Origin: an uncultured bacterium
GTDB taxonomy: Bacteria; Zixibacteria; MSB-5A5; CAIYYT01
Assembly (NCBI GenBank): GCA_903903945.1
Contig: CAIVAP010000030.1
Location: forward strand, 1 to 44,071
Direction: 5' to 3'
DNA length: 44,071 nucleotides
In this document: piece after piece, positions 1 to 7,372 of the stretch
Position numbering within the stretch: position 1 is the stretch's first letter
How the letters are laid out: the number at the start of each line of letters is the position of its first letter
Notes under the pieces: model-generated
The model's input: only the letters and a program-made list of their open reading frames with translations
The model's database searches: none
Told to the model about the DNA's origin: nothing
Program-made: the position numbers and the translations under genes

Positions 1-301
1 AGAAATCGATGTTTTCCTGTACCGTGAGGTCTTCATAGAGTCCGAAGCGTTGCGGCATGTAGCCGATGGCCGCTTTCTTTGCCTCGAAGCCTTTGCGGTA
101 GTCTTCGCCAAACATCTGAATCTGTCCGGCGTCGTAGTCGAGAATGCCAGCCATGATGCGCAAAAGCGTTGTTTTGCCAGCGCCATCGGGACCGACCAGC
201 GCCGAGATCGTTCCGGCAGGGAAGTCAAGAGAGAGACTTTCAAGCGCGGTGTTTTCACGAAAGCGCTTGCACAACCCGGTAACGCAAATTGCGGTCGTCA
301 T
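1..301 (-). CDS. ABC transporter ATP-binding protein (N-terminal part, truncated by window edge)
   Basis: The reverse strand starts at an ATG at 299-301 that overlaps the stop of the upstream HlyD-type gene (ATGA). About 100 residues are present. A Walker A motif GPDGAGKTT lies near residue 38 and the Q-loop YMPQRFGLYEDLTVQEN near residue 85, typical of ABC-2 type ATPases of the YbhF/CcmA group. The GPDGAGKTT variant with Asp is common in YbhF-like drug or lipid efflux systems. The protein would energise an inner-membrane exporter whose periplasmic adaptor is the neighbouring fusion protein; permease genes are expected beyond the left edge. Signature and Walker B motifs lie outside the window, so the substrate cannot be inferred. 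The family call is secure; the YbhF assignment is inference from the gene pair. Confidence 0.9.
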   Translation of the reverse strand, partial: MTTAICVTGLCKRFRENTALESLSLDFPAGTISALVGPDGAGKTTLLRIMAGILDYDAGQIQMFGEDYRKGFEAKKAAIGYMPQRFGLYEDLTVQENIDF

Positions 302-1173
302 CTTTTCTTGAGATAGACATCAACCGGTAAACCTGGCTTAAAACGCTGCGTCGAATTGTCGACTCGCACGCGCACAGCGAAGACCTGTTTGACCCGTTCC
401 TTCTTGGTCTGTACGTTCTTAGGAGTAAATTCCGCCTTTTGAGAAATAAAAGAGACCGTGCCCTTGAGCGGTGTTTGCGGATCGCTGTCGAGATAAATGT
501 CGGCGTTGTCGCTAAGGTGAACAAAGGGTATTTCGGTTTCGTTGATGTAGATCTCCACCCAGGTATCACTGAGATTGACGATTTCAAACAACGCACTTCC
601 CGTCACCGCAATTTCGCCGACTTCCACGGGATCAGATTGGATGTAGCCGCCAATCGGAGAAGTGACTGTCGTGTAACCGATCTGAATTGCCAGCGTTGCT
701 TTCTGCGCGTTCAGAGTTTGTAGTCTGGATTCCAGTCCCGCTATGCGCTTGTCGCCTGATTGGAAGGACGCCGTCAGATTGTCCATGTCTTTCTGCGGTA
801 CTGATCCGGCGGTGTAAGCCTGCTTGAGTCGATCGAGGTTTTTCCTGACATTGGCGAGATCGATGCGAGCAGCGTCCATTTCAGCCAATGTGGCAGCAAT
901 GCCGGTCTCAAGTTCATTCATCTTGGCATCAAGCAGGTCGCGCTCGATCACAAGCAAGGTGTCCCCTTGCTTGACCTCGTCACCCTTGCGGAATGGCTTC
1001 ACCAGAACCTTACCGCTGGTTTGCGCGCCGACTGTGACGGTGTTGGCCTCCACGCTGCCGGAGGAGAAGATAACATCCGGTGGCAACAGATTCGCCTTCT
1101 GCCGCTGGTAGATGAGAAAGACAAGAACAACTGAGACAACGATGAGAATCGGGATAATGATCAAACGCCGCAT
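298..1173 (-). CDS. HlyD/EmrA-type periplasmic membrane fusion protein (YbhG-like)
   Basis: A 291-residue protein with an N-terminal membrane anchor (RLIIIPILIVVSVVLVFLI), a biotinyl-lipoyl-like barrel sandwich half (GKVLVKPFRKGDEVKQGDTL), a coiled-coil hairpin around residues 80-165 and a second lipoyl half (TVTSPIGGYIQSDPVEVGE), then a beta-barrel domain. This is the usual order of HlyD_2/HlyD_D23 adaptor proteins linking an inner-membrane exporter to an outer-membrane channel. I chose the ATG at 1171-1173 because AGGTGG lies a few bases upstream; a GTG at 1180-1182 is the alternative. The gene overlaps the ABC ATPase start by 4 bases, which implies translational coupling in a YbhG-YbhF-like efflux operon. 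Confidence 0.9.
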   Translation of the reverse strand: MRRLIIIPILIVVSVVLVFLIYQRQKANLLPPDVIFSSGSVEANTVTVGAQTSGKVLVKPFRKGDEVKQGDTLLVIERDLLDAKMNELETGIAATLAEMDAARIDLANVRKNLDRLKQAYTAGSVPQKDMDNLTASFQSGDKRIAGLESRLQTLNAQKATLAIQIGYTTVTSPIGGYIQSDPVEVGEIAVTGSALFEIVNLSDTWVEIYINETEIPFVHLSDNADIYLDSDPQTPLKGTVSFISQKAEFTPKNVQTKKERVKQVFAVRVRVDNSTQRFKPGLPVDVYLKKR

Positions 1174-1616
1174 GGACACCACCTAAGAGAGAGTCACAAG
1201 ATCAACTTGTTGAAAGATACCGAAACAGTAAGGGGCAATTCAACAAAAAAGCGATAGCTTTGTGAGCCAAAGCTGCTTCAGGTATGACGTTCTCTGCAAG
1301 ATGCCGTCGCTCTTGCGGTCATACGAACGACCACTTTGGGAAACGAATAAACCATTGACAGTACGAGGAGATTGTTGCATTATCAAGATGTCGAAAGATG
1401 TTAAATAGTGTTTCTTGAGCCCATAGATGGGAAATCTATGAGGAAACAAAGTATTGGAACGGGAAGCAGTGGGATGTCAAAACCGAAGCGGTTTTTGCCT
1501 ACAAGACTGTTCCGAGCCAATGCAGGCGGACTTAGAGTGTGGTTCAGAAAGGAGATTTGCCAGAGGTCCTATTCTCCAAGTCAAATTCATTAACAAGCAA
1601 GAATAGAGAGGGTCAA
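1174..1616. other. Intergenic region between divergent genes, with small inverted repeats
   Basis: This 443-bp spacer separates the minus-strand efflux operon from the plus-strand dockerin protein and should hold both promoters, but I see no convincing -35/-10 pair. It contains a 7-bp stem hairpin (CATAGAT / ATCTATG, 1422-1440) and one copy of a short palindromic repeat at 1476-1498. Short open frames here have no recognisable features. Confidence 0.5.
1476..1498. repeat. Short palindromic repeat, family 1 (copy 1 of 3)
   Basis: The core AAAACCG-aag-CGGTTTT is the reverse complement of the copy at 9924-9946, with one extra T in this copy. A degenerate third copy lies at 25865-25886. These look like small dispersed REP-type hairpins. 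Confidence 0.6.
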
Positions 1617-3371
1617 ATGAAAGCACTGATTTTGTCGTTCTTCTCAGTTCTCACACTGGTGTCGATGTCGTATGGCCAGTTAATTGATAATGCAGAATTT
1701 CTCCAGAATGGACATCGAACTGGGGCAGGTGTTTTGAACAACTCCGCTCCATATCCGAATCTCCGCATTACCACCAATTCAGCGGCGCAAGAAAAACCTC
1801 GAATTGCCGTTGACAACGGTCATCTTTACATGGTCTGGCAGGATGAGCGTGACGGAAACAAGGAGATCTACTGGCAGAAATCCGACTGGCTAGGATCACC
1901 GCTCATTACTCCACTTCGCATCACGAACACGGCGGTTGCTTCTGTTGATCCCGCCATTGGAGTCGATGCCTCCGGTAACTGCTACATAGTCTGGCTGGAG
2001 AATCCACCCTTCGGAGATATCTTCGGTGCAGTCGTGAATGCGTCCGGAATTGTTACGGTAGCTCCGAAGGCACTTTCGCCCGGCCTGTCACAGAACCCCG
2101 ATATTTCTGTTATGCCGTCGGGAATCATTTGGATAGTGTTTGAGAGAAAAGCTAACGTTGACCAAGATGTGTATCTACGCAGGTTAAACACCACACTTGA
2201 CGAACAGTGTGAGCAGCGTTTCAATAAGGGAACGCTCCCTGCCCAAAGTAAGTTTCCAGTCGTCATTTCAACTACAGCGGGTGATGCGGTTCTGGCGTGG
2301 TGGGACATGAACCAGTCGTTTCACACCGGAGTCTATGTGGGGCGAACAAACACGGCGTGCCAGGTACAGCCTGTAGAACGCTATTTCGAAAACTTCACTT
2401 GTCCTGCCCTTGGGTGGTCGGGTGTGTGGCCGTGGTCAAATGCATTTATGACAGGCAACGTCTATAACCTATACAACGATAATAGCACGGCGCGAATCAA
2501 TGATGCTCCGGGAACCGCATCTTGTCCGATCAGAGTCGGAGACGACCCGAGCAATGGGTATTCCGTCTGGTCTGACACGCGGGATGGCAATCCCGAAATC
2601 TATCTCTCCAAATTCTATCTCGATTTGCCCTTTGCCGACGAACGATTGACACGAAATCCCGGATTGTCGGAAAATCCTGACGTAGCTACTTATAACCCGC
2701 AGCCTGGTAAATGGTGGGTCGTGTGGCAGGACGACCGCGACGGCAATTGGGAGATCTACCTAACATGTTCAGATTGCCCTTGTCCCGATGCAGACCACGA
2801 TTCTATTTGTGCTGGAGTCGACAATTGCCCCTCCGTGTATAATCCCGGTCAGGAAGACTACGATCTTGACGGCATCGGTGACGTCTGCGATCCTTGCAAC
2901 AACTTCCATCCAGTGGTGACCGTAAGTGCGGCTGATACCTTGGTGCGGTTTCATACAAACTACAATTATTATCCGAGCATTTCGGATGCCGACGGTGGTC
3001 CGTTTACAATTTCTTACTTACGTTGGCCTACCTGGAGCGAAGTGAGAGGCGATTCAGTGGTCGGCACTGCCCTTGCTCCCGATTCCGCGTCGACACAAGC
3101 GATCATTGTAAAGATTCGAGACTCCTGCAATGTTGACACGATCTCTTTCAACGTAAGTGTATACCTGTGCGGCAATGCCGATGGGGATGAGTTGATCAGC
3201 ATTGCTGACGCCATCTACCTAATCGAGTACATTTTTGCTGGTGGGCCCGCGCCGCAGCCGCTCGCGCAGGGGGACGCTGATTGCAGCGGTAGTATTAACA
3301 TTGCTGACGTAGTCTGGCTGATCAATTACATCTTCCGTAGTGGTCCCGCTCCGTGTGCGGGGTGTAAGTAG
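1617..3371 (+). CDS. Secreted protein with TSP3 calcium-binding repeats and C-terminal dockerin-like doublet
   Basis: A 584-residue protein. The ATG at 1617 follows GAGAGGGTCAA and begins a clear signal peptide (residues 1-20, ending SMSYG). Residues about 45-385 contain recurring blocks of the type PRIAVDNGHLYMVWQDERDG and GKWWVVWQDDRDGNWEIYL, suggesting a beta-propeller or sialidase-like fold. Residues about 389-427 form a thrombospondin type-3 calcium region (DADHDSICAGVDNCP, DYDLDGIGDVCDPC). Residues about 518-577 hold two dockerin-like loops (GNADGDELISIADAIYLI and GDADCSGSINIADVVWLI). The protein is therefore exported and probably calcium-stabilised at the cell surface. No enzymatic motif was seen. 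Such dockerin tails are abundant in Zixibacteria-like genomes without cellulosomes, so the partner is unknown. Confidence 0.88.
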   Translation: MKALILSFFSVLTLVSMSYGQLIDNAEFLQNGHRTGAGVLNNSAPYPNLRITTNSAAQEKPRIAVDNGHLYMVWQDERDGNKEIYWQKSDWLGSPLITPLRITNTAVASVDPAIGVDASGNCYIVWLENPPFGDIFGAVVNASGIVTVAPKALSPGLSQNPDISVMPSGIIWIVFERKANVDQDVYLRRLNTTLDEQCEQRFNKGTLPAQSKFPVVISTTAGDAVLAWWDMNQSFHTGVYVGRTNTACQVQPVERYFENFTCPALGWSGVWPWSNAFMTGNVYNLYNDNSTARINDAPGTASCPIRVGDDPSNGYSVWSDTRDGNPEIYLSKFYLDLPFADERLTRNPGLSENPDVATYNPQPGKWWVVWQDDRDGNWEIYLTCSDCPCPDADHDSICAGVDNCPSVYNPGQEDYDLDGIGDVCDPCNNFHPVVTVSAADTLVRFHTNYNYYPSISDADGGPFTISYLRWPTWSEVRGDSVVGTALAPDSASTQAIIVKIRDSCNVDTISFNVSVYLCGNADGDELISIADAIYLIEYIFAGGPAPQPLAQGDADCSGSINIADVVWLINYIFRSGPAPCAGCK

Positions 3372-3437
3372 GTTTTGTGTGGAGACGTAGGGCACACCCC
3401 GTGTGCCGCTACGCGATTCATTATCTGAGACAGAAGA

Positions 3438-3471
3438 AAGCGCTGTCAGGAAAGGAATCCTGACAGTGCTT
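3438..3471. terminator. Hairpin between convergent genes, possible bidirectional terminator
   Basis: A 13-bp stem with one G-T pair (AAGCGCTGTCAGG / CCTGACAGTGCTT) and an 8-nt loop lies in the gap between the plus-strand dockerin gene and the minus-strand FmdB gene. There is no strong T run, so intrinsic termination is only likely from position. A second GC-rich hairpin (GGCACAC-ccc-GTGTGCC) sits at 3391-3407. Confidence 0.5.
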
Positions 3472-3511
3472 CGCTTTATGGGACATCAAGACCGCTGGTG
3501 TCTCGAGCTAC

Positions 3512-3817
3512 CTAATCCTTAGACGGTTTCGACGGCTTATCGCTTGACGGGGACGATGATGTCGATGCTGGCGGTGTCGAAGGCGGCGGCGTGCTTGATG
3601 AAGTGCTCTCCGAACTCGCCGCCTTCTTGTAGGCGGAAGAACGATTGTCGGTGATGTAGAATCCCGCACCTTTGAAGATCAGTCCGGCGCCGCCAGTTAT
3701 AATGCGCATCACCAGACCGCCGCATTTTGGGCATTCTTTCACAGGCAGATCGGTGATCTTCTGGAACTCTTCAAATTCGTGTTTGCAGGCTTGACATCTA
3801 TATGAGTAGGTCGGCAT
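3512..3817 (-). CDS. FmdB/YhdE-type zinc-ribbon regulatory protein
   Basis: A 101-residue protein whose start MPTYSYRCQACKHEFEEFQKI is diagnostic of the FmdB family. Two CxxC pairs (C8/C11 and C29/C32) form the zinc ribbon, followed by the family's GGAGLIFKGAGFYITD segment near residues 42-57. The last 35 residues are a low-complexity Ser/Pro/Thr/Lys tail, as is common in the family. GGAG lies about 10 bases upstream of the ATG. The biochemical role of FmdB proteins is not settled; they are often found near translation or methanogenesis-like regulators. It lies downstream of pta on the same strand, separated by a hairpin-rich spacer. Confidence 0.88.
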   Translation of the reverse strand: MPTYSYRCQACKHEFEEFQKITDLPVKECPKCGGLVMRIITGGAGLIFKGAGFYITDNRSSAYKKAASSESTSSSTPPPSTPPASTSSSPSSDKPSKPSKD

Positions 3818-3844
3818 TGTCTTTCATCTCCAGAGTTGTGTATG

Positions 3845-3916
3845 CCGTCAGGTCACGTTCCGCAGGGCGGAACTAAGACCTGACGGAACACCACAACGGA
3901 CAGCCACGAGGGCTGC
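3845..3916. other. Two hairpins in the pta-fmdB spacer
   Basis: A nested hairpin has an outer 10-bp stem (CCGTCAGGTC / GACCTGACGG, 3845-3886) and an inner 7-bp stem (GTTCCGC / GCGGAAC). A small hairpin CAGCC/GGCTG follows at 3902-3916. They could terminate or attenuate transcription after pta or be remnants of dispersed repeats; the sequence alone does not decide. Confidence 0.45.
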
Positions 3917-3940
3917 CCCTACACACGTTACGTCAATTTC

Positions 3941-4936
3941 CTACAACGCACTCATAATCATCGCGATTGCCGTGACATTCACGATGTCATCTACCGAGCA
4001 TCCGCGCGACAGATCATTAACCGGTTTGGCGAGTCCCTGCACAATCGGCCCGATCGCCTCGGCTTTCGCCAGTCGCTGTACCAGCTTATACGCGATATTG
4101 CCTGCATCAAGATCAGGGAAAATCAACACATTGGCTTTGCCTTCAATCGGCGAACCCGGGGCCTTTGACTGTCCGATCTTGGGAATAATCGCCGCGTCAA
4201 CTTGCAGTTCGCCATCGATAATCATCTTCGGGTCGATCTCCTTTGCGATCTTCAGCGCCGCCAGTACTTTGGTAACGTCCGGATGCTTCGCCGAGCCCTT
4301 GGTCGAGAAGGAAAGCATCGCGACGCGAGGCTCGTCATTGAGAAGCGCTTTGTATGACCGACCAGTTGATACCGCAATGGATGCCAGTTGCTCGACGGTC
4401 GGATTCGGAATTACGGCACTGTCGGCGAAGAAGAAGACTTTGTCCTTCTCGCCCATAAATTCCGGCACGACCATCATGAAGAAACTTGAGACGGCGGTAA
4501 TTCCCGGCGCCAGTCCAACTACCTGCAATCCGGCGCGGATGACATCGCCGGTGGTATTGAGCGCACCAGCGACCGATCCATCGGCCATGTTCTTGCGCAC
4601 CAACATCGCGCCCCAGAATAGCGGTTGCTTGATCTGAGTCTCGGCCTGTTCATGGGTAATCCCTTTCGCTTGACGCAGTCGAAATAACTCGTCGGCGAAA
4701 TCCGCAAATAGGGGAGAGCGATTCGGATCGGCGATGGTGCATTTGCCTAAATCCAATCCGTGTTCTTTGGCCAACGCGGCGATTTTGTCGGTGTCGCCAA
4801 CCAATGTTACTTGCGCGATGCCTTCGCCGGTCACCCGTTTTGCCGCCAGTATTGAGCGCGGTTCTTCGCCTTCGGGATAGACGACTCGTTTCTTAAGTTG
4901 CTTTGCCTTCTCGGCAAACTGCTCTACGATATTCAT
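3941..4936 (-). CDS. pta: Phosphate acetyltransferase
   Basis: A 331-residue protein matching the short, single-domain Pta form, which interconverts acetyl-CoA plus phosphate with acetyl phosphate plus CoA in the cytoplasm. Features include the N-terminal KKRVVYPEGEEPRSILAAKR, the central MADGSVAGALNTTGDVIRAGLQ, VVPEFMGEKDKVFFFADSAV, and the C-terminal QGLAKPVNDLSRGCSVDDIV, all characteristic of the PTA/PTB family and in the expected order. GAGG four bases upstream of the ATG, right after the prfB stop, fixes the start. It is 12 bases downstream of prfB and very probably co-transcribed. No acetate kinase gene lies in the window. A phosphate butyryltransferase is the main alternative but less likely given the motif match. 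Confidence 0.93.
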   Translation of the reverse strand: MNIVEQFAEKAKQLKKRVVYPEGEEPRSILAAKRVTGEGIAQVTLVGDTDKIAALAKEHGLDLGKCTIADPNRSPLFADFADELFRLRQAKGITHEQAETQIKQPLFWGAMLVRKNMADGSVAGALNTTGDVIRAGLQVVGLAPGITAVSSFFMMVVPEFMGEKDKVFFFADSAVIPNPTVEQLASIAVSTGRSYKALLNDEPRVAMLSFSTKGSAKHPDVTKVLAALKIAKEIDPKMIIDGELQVDAAIIPKIGQSKAPGSPIEGKANVLIFPDLDAGNIAYKLVQRLAKAEAIGPIVQGLAKPVNDLSRGCSVDDIVNVTAIAMIMSAL

Positions 4937-4948
4937 AAAACCTCGTGA

Positions 4949-6035
4949 TTACTTATCTTTCCAGTTGAGATAAGCGTTGATGAAACCATCTATGTGACCA
5001 TCCATTACACTGGTAGTATCGGATGTTTCAAATGATGTTCGATGATCTTTTACCAGATTGTATGGGTGAAAGACGTATGAACGTATCTGACTGCCCCATT
5101 CGATTTTCTTCTTGAACTTGGCGTATTCCTCATGCTTCTTAGCTTCTTCTTCGCGCGCCCGCTGGTATAACCGCGCCCGCAACACTTTCATGGCCGATTC
5201 TTTATTTTTCAACTGCGAGCGCTCCGTTTGGCACTGCACGACAATGCCGCTCGGTTCGTGCGTGATTCTGACCGCTGATGATGTCTTGTTGACATGTTGC
5301 CCACCGGCGCCTGATGCCCGATAGGTATCGATGCGGATGTCGTCCAGTTTGATATCAATTTCGATATCCTCGCCAACTTCCGGATACACGAAGATTGAGG
5401 CAAATGACGTATGCCGACGCTGGTTGGCATCGAACGGCGAAAGGCGCACCAGTCGATGCACGCCCGACTCCGCCTTGAGGTAACCGTATGCATAATCACC
5501 TTTGATTTCCAATGTTGCCGACTTGATGCCCGCTTCCTCACCGGATTGACGGTCGATTATATCCGCCTCATAACCGCGTTGTTCACACCAGCGCATGTAC
5601 AGGCGCAATAGCATCTCCGCCCAATCCTGCGACTCGGTGCCGCCGGCGCCGGGATGAACTGTCAGAATCGCGTCGCGCGGATCATCGACGTCGGACAACA
5701 ACGCCCTCAGTTCAAATTCGTCGATTTGCTTTTCGAATGTCGCGCGCGAACCGGCAAGCTCCTTTTGCAGGTCGGCGTCATCAAGCGACAATTCGACCAG
5801 CGTTTCCAAATCGGCAAGCGCCGTTTCGAGTTGCCGGGTTTGCTCTAACCATTTCTTTTCGAGGGAAATTTCTTTGAGAGTGGCCTGCGCCTTGGCTTGA
5901 TCGGCCCAAAAACTCTCGGCAACCGTCTGCTGCTCAAGCTGCTTTATCTTCTCAACTCGCTTGGCGAGGTCAAAGAAACTCCTTCAGCCGGTTCAATCTT
6001 CCGACCAGATCGTCTATTGATACAACTTCAGCCAC
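4949..6035 (-). CDS. prfB: Peptide chain release factor 2, with programmed +1 frameshift
   Basis: RF2 releases the peptide at UGA/UAA stop codons. The main frame contains the SPF stop-recognition tripeptide (LSPFDANQRRHTSF) and the catalytic GGQ motif (ASGAGGQHVNKTSSAVR). The N-terminus is encoded in a different frame: a GTG at 6033-6035, preceded by GGAGG, starts 21 residues (VAEVVSIDDL...RLKEFL) that run into an in-frame TGA. The sequence there is AAGGAG-TTT-CTT-TGA-C, the classical RF2 autoregulatory shift site, after which the +1 frame continues DLAKRVEKIKQ. The total of about 361 residues matches the family. A gene caller that ignores the shift would start at a TTG at 5809 and lose about 75 residues. 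It is divergent from rlmN and followed by pta. Confidence 0.95.
5969..5984 (-). promoter_or_regulatory. prfB programmed +1 ribosomal frameshift site
   Basis: Read on the minus strand the element is AAGGAG (internal Shine-Dalgarno-like), TTT, then CTT TGA C. Spacing between the SD-like sequence and the CTT slippery codon is three bases, as in Escherichia coli RF2. The TGA is at 5970-5972. Low RF2 activity favours the shift, giving autoregulation. Confidence 0.93.
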
Positions 6036-6090
6036 GCAAACCTCCAGAAAGTCATTGCCAAACGACGCAATAAACGTTGTTTGTAACGCG

Positions 6091-7263
6091 ATGTCAATAG
6101 CTTCACGCATTAACGTTTTCGGTATGTCGCTTGCCAAGATGGAAATGCTGATGGCCGAGTTGGGGGAGAAGCCATTTCGCGCCAAGCAGCTCTTCCAGTG
6201 GATCTACCAAAAGGAAATCTACGATTTCGCCCGCATGTCCAGCTTCAACAAGCCGCTCCGCGACAAATTACAAGCCGGATGCGAAATCATCCTGCCGGAA
6301 GTTGTCAAAGAACAACGTGACCCGGACGATGGCACTCGTAAATTCCTGGTCAAACTCCATGACGGCAATCTGATCGAAATGGTACTGATACCGGTACATG
6401 GCCGATTGGCGCTCTGCATGTCGAGCCAGGTTGGTTGCACGATCGGCTGTAAGTTTTGCGCAACCGGTTTGCTCGGATTCAAACGCAACCTGACCACCGG
6501 CGAAATGCTCGGGCAATTGGTATTGGCGCGACGGTTGGCAGGGGAGATTGGTGTCGCCAATATCGTGCTGATGGGGATGGGGGAACCGCTGTTGAATCTA
6601 CAGAACGTGATACACATGATTGAAATCGCCAGTTCCGAACTTGGCATCTCGATTTCAGCGCGCAAGTTTACGATATCGACCGTTGGGTTGGTCAAGCAAC
6701 TTCGCGAATTGACCAAGTACAAGTTGAAAAGCGGTCTGGCGTTGTCGCTGCATGCGCCGATTCAACAACTGCGCGAGCGACTGGTGCCGTCGGCGAAAGA
6801 CAATCCACTCGATCAACTGATTCCCGCCTGTCGGGATTACATCGCTCAAGCCGGTGACCGCGTGACGCTGGAATACATCATGATCGCCGGCATCACCGAC
6901 ACGATGGAATGCGCCAAAGCGCTCGCCGACCTGACCCGCAAACTGCCGTGCAAGGTCAATCTGATCGCCTACAACCCGATCATTGACGATCAGGGCACGC
7001 CATTAGCGCCGATCAGGAAAGCCAAGGTTTCCGTCGATCGTCATTCCCGCGAAGGCGGGAATCCAGAGGGGGGGAAGGGTGGCAAACTCAAGCCATTCAC
7101 CCCTCACGACTTCAAGCCCCCAACAATAGAAGCCATCGACCGTTTCCGTGAGTACTTGTATCCCCGTTGCCCGGCAGTCACGTTCCGTAAAGCTAAAGGT
7201 TTGAAGATCGCCGCCGCATGTGGGCAGTTGGTGGCGAGGGTGACCGGTGCCCCTGAACGGTAG
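6091..7263 (+). CDS. rlmN: 23S rRNA/tRNA adenine-C2 methyltransferase, radical SAM
   Basis: A 390-residue protein. LGEKPFRAKQLFQWIY at residues 24-39 is the typical RlmN N-terminal domain. The radical SAM cluster is C116-TIG-C120-KF-C123, preceded by the conserved Cys109; the methyl-carrying Cys377 is in AAACGQL. MGMGEPLLN and SLHAP are also present. RlmN methylates A2503 of 23S rRNA and A37 of some tRNAs. I chose the ATG at 6091 because its product aligns with the family start; a TTG at 6055 would extend it. Residues about 303-343 (including RHSREGGNPEGG) are an extra segment caused by a palindromic repeat, placed between the NLIAYNP and EAIDRFREYL blocks. It is divergent from prfB with a 55-bp spacer. 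Confidence 0.94.
   Translation: MSIASRINVFGMSLAKMEMLMAELGEKPFRAKQLFQWIYQKEIYDFARMSSFNKPLRDKLQAGCEIILPEVVKEQRDPDDGTRKFLVKLHDGNLIEMVLIPVHGRLALCMSSQVGCTIGCKFCATGLLGFKRNLTTGEMLGQLVLARRLAGEIGVANIVLMGMGEPLLNLQNVIHMIEIASSELGISISARKFTISTVGLVKQLRELTKYKLKSGLALSLHAPIQQLRERLVPSAKDNPLDQLIPACRDYIAQAGDRVTLEYIMIAGITDTMECAKALADLTRKLPCKVNLIAYNPIIDDQGTPLAPIRKAKVSVDRHSREGGNPEGGKGGKLKPFTPHDFKPPTIEAIDRFREYLYPRCPAVTFRKAKGLKIAAACGQLVARVTGAPER
7040..7063. repeat. dRS3-like palindromic repeat inside rlmN
   Basis: The inverted repeat ATTCCCGC-gaag-GCGGGAAT (7043-7062) within TCGTCATTCCCGCGAAGG is the widespread 'HSREGGNP' repeat type. It is read in frame and interrupts a stretch that is short in other RlmN proteins. 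Confidence 0.85.
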
Positions 7264-7372
7264 GCCGGACAATATTGAGATAAGTATTGCAATTGCGCCG
7301 ATCATCGCACATATTCCGAGCGGAGGGATCACGACCCAGTTTACATGATTCTGTTTTGGCGAGGAGTAATGT

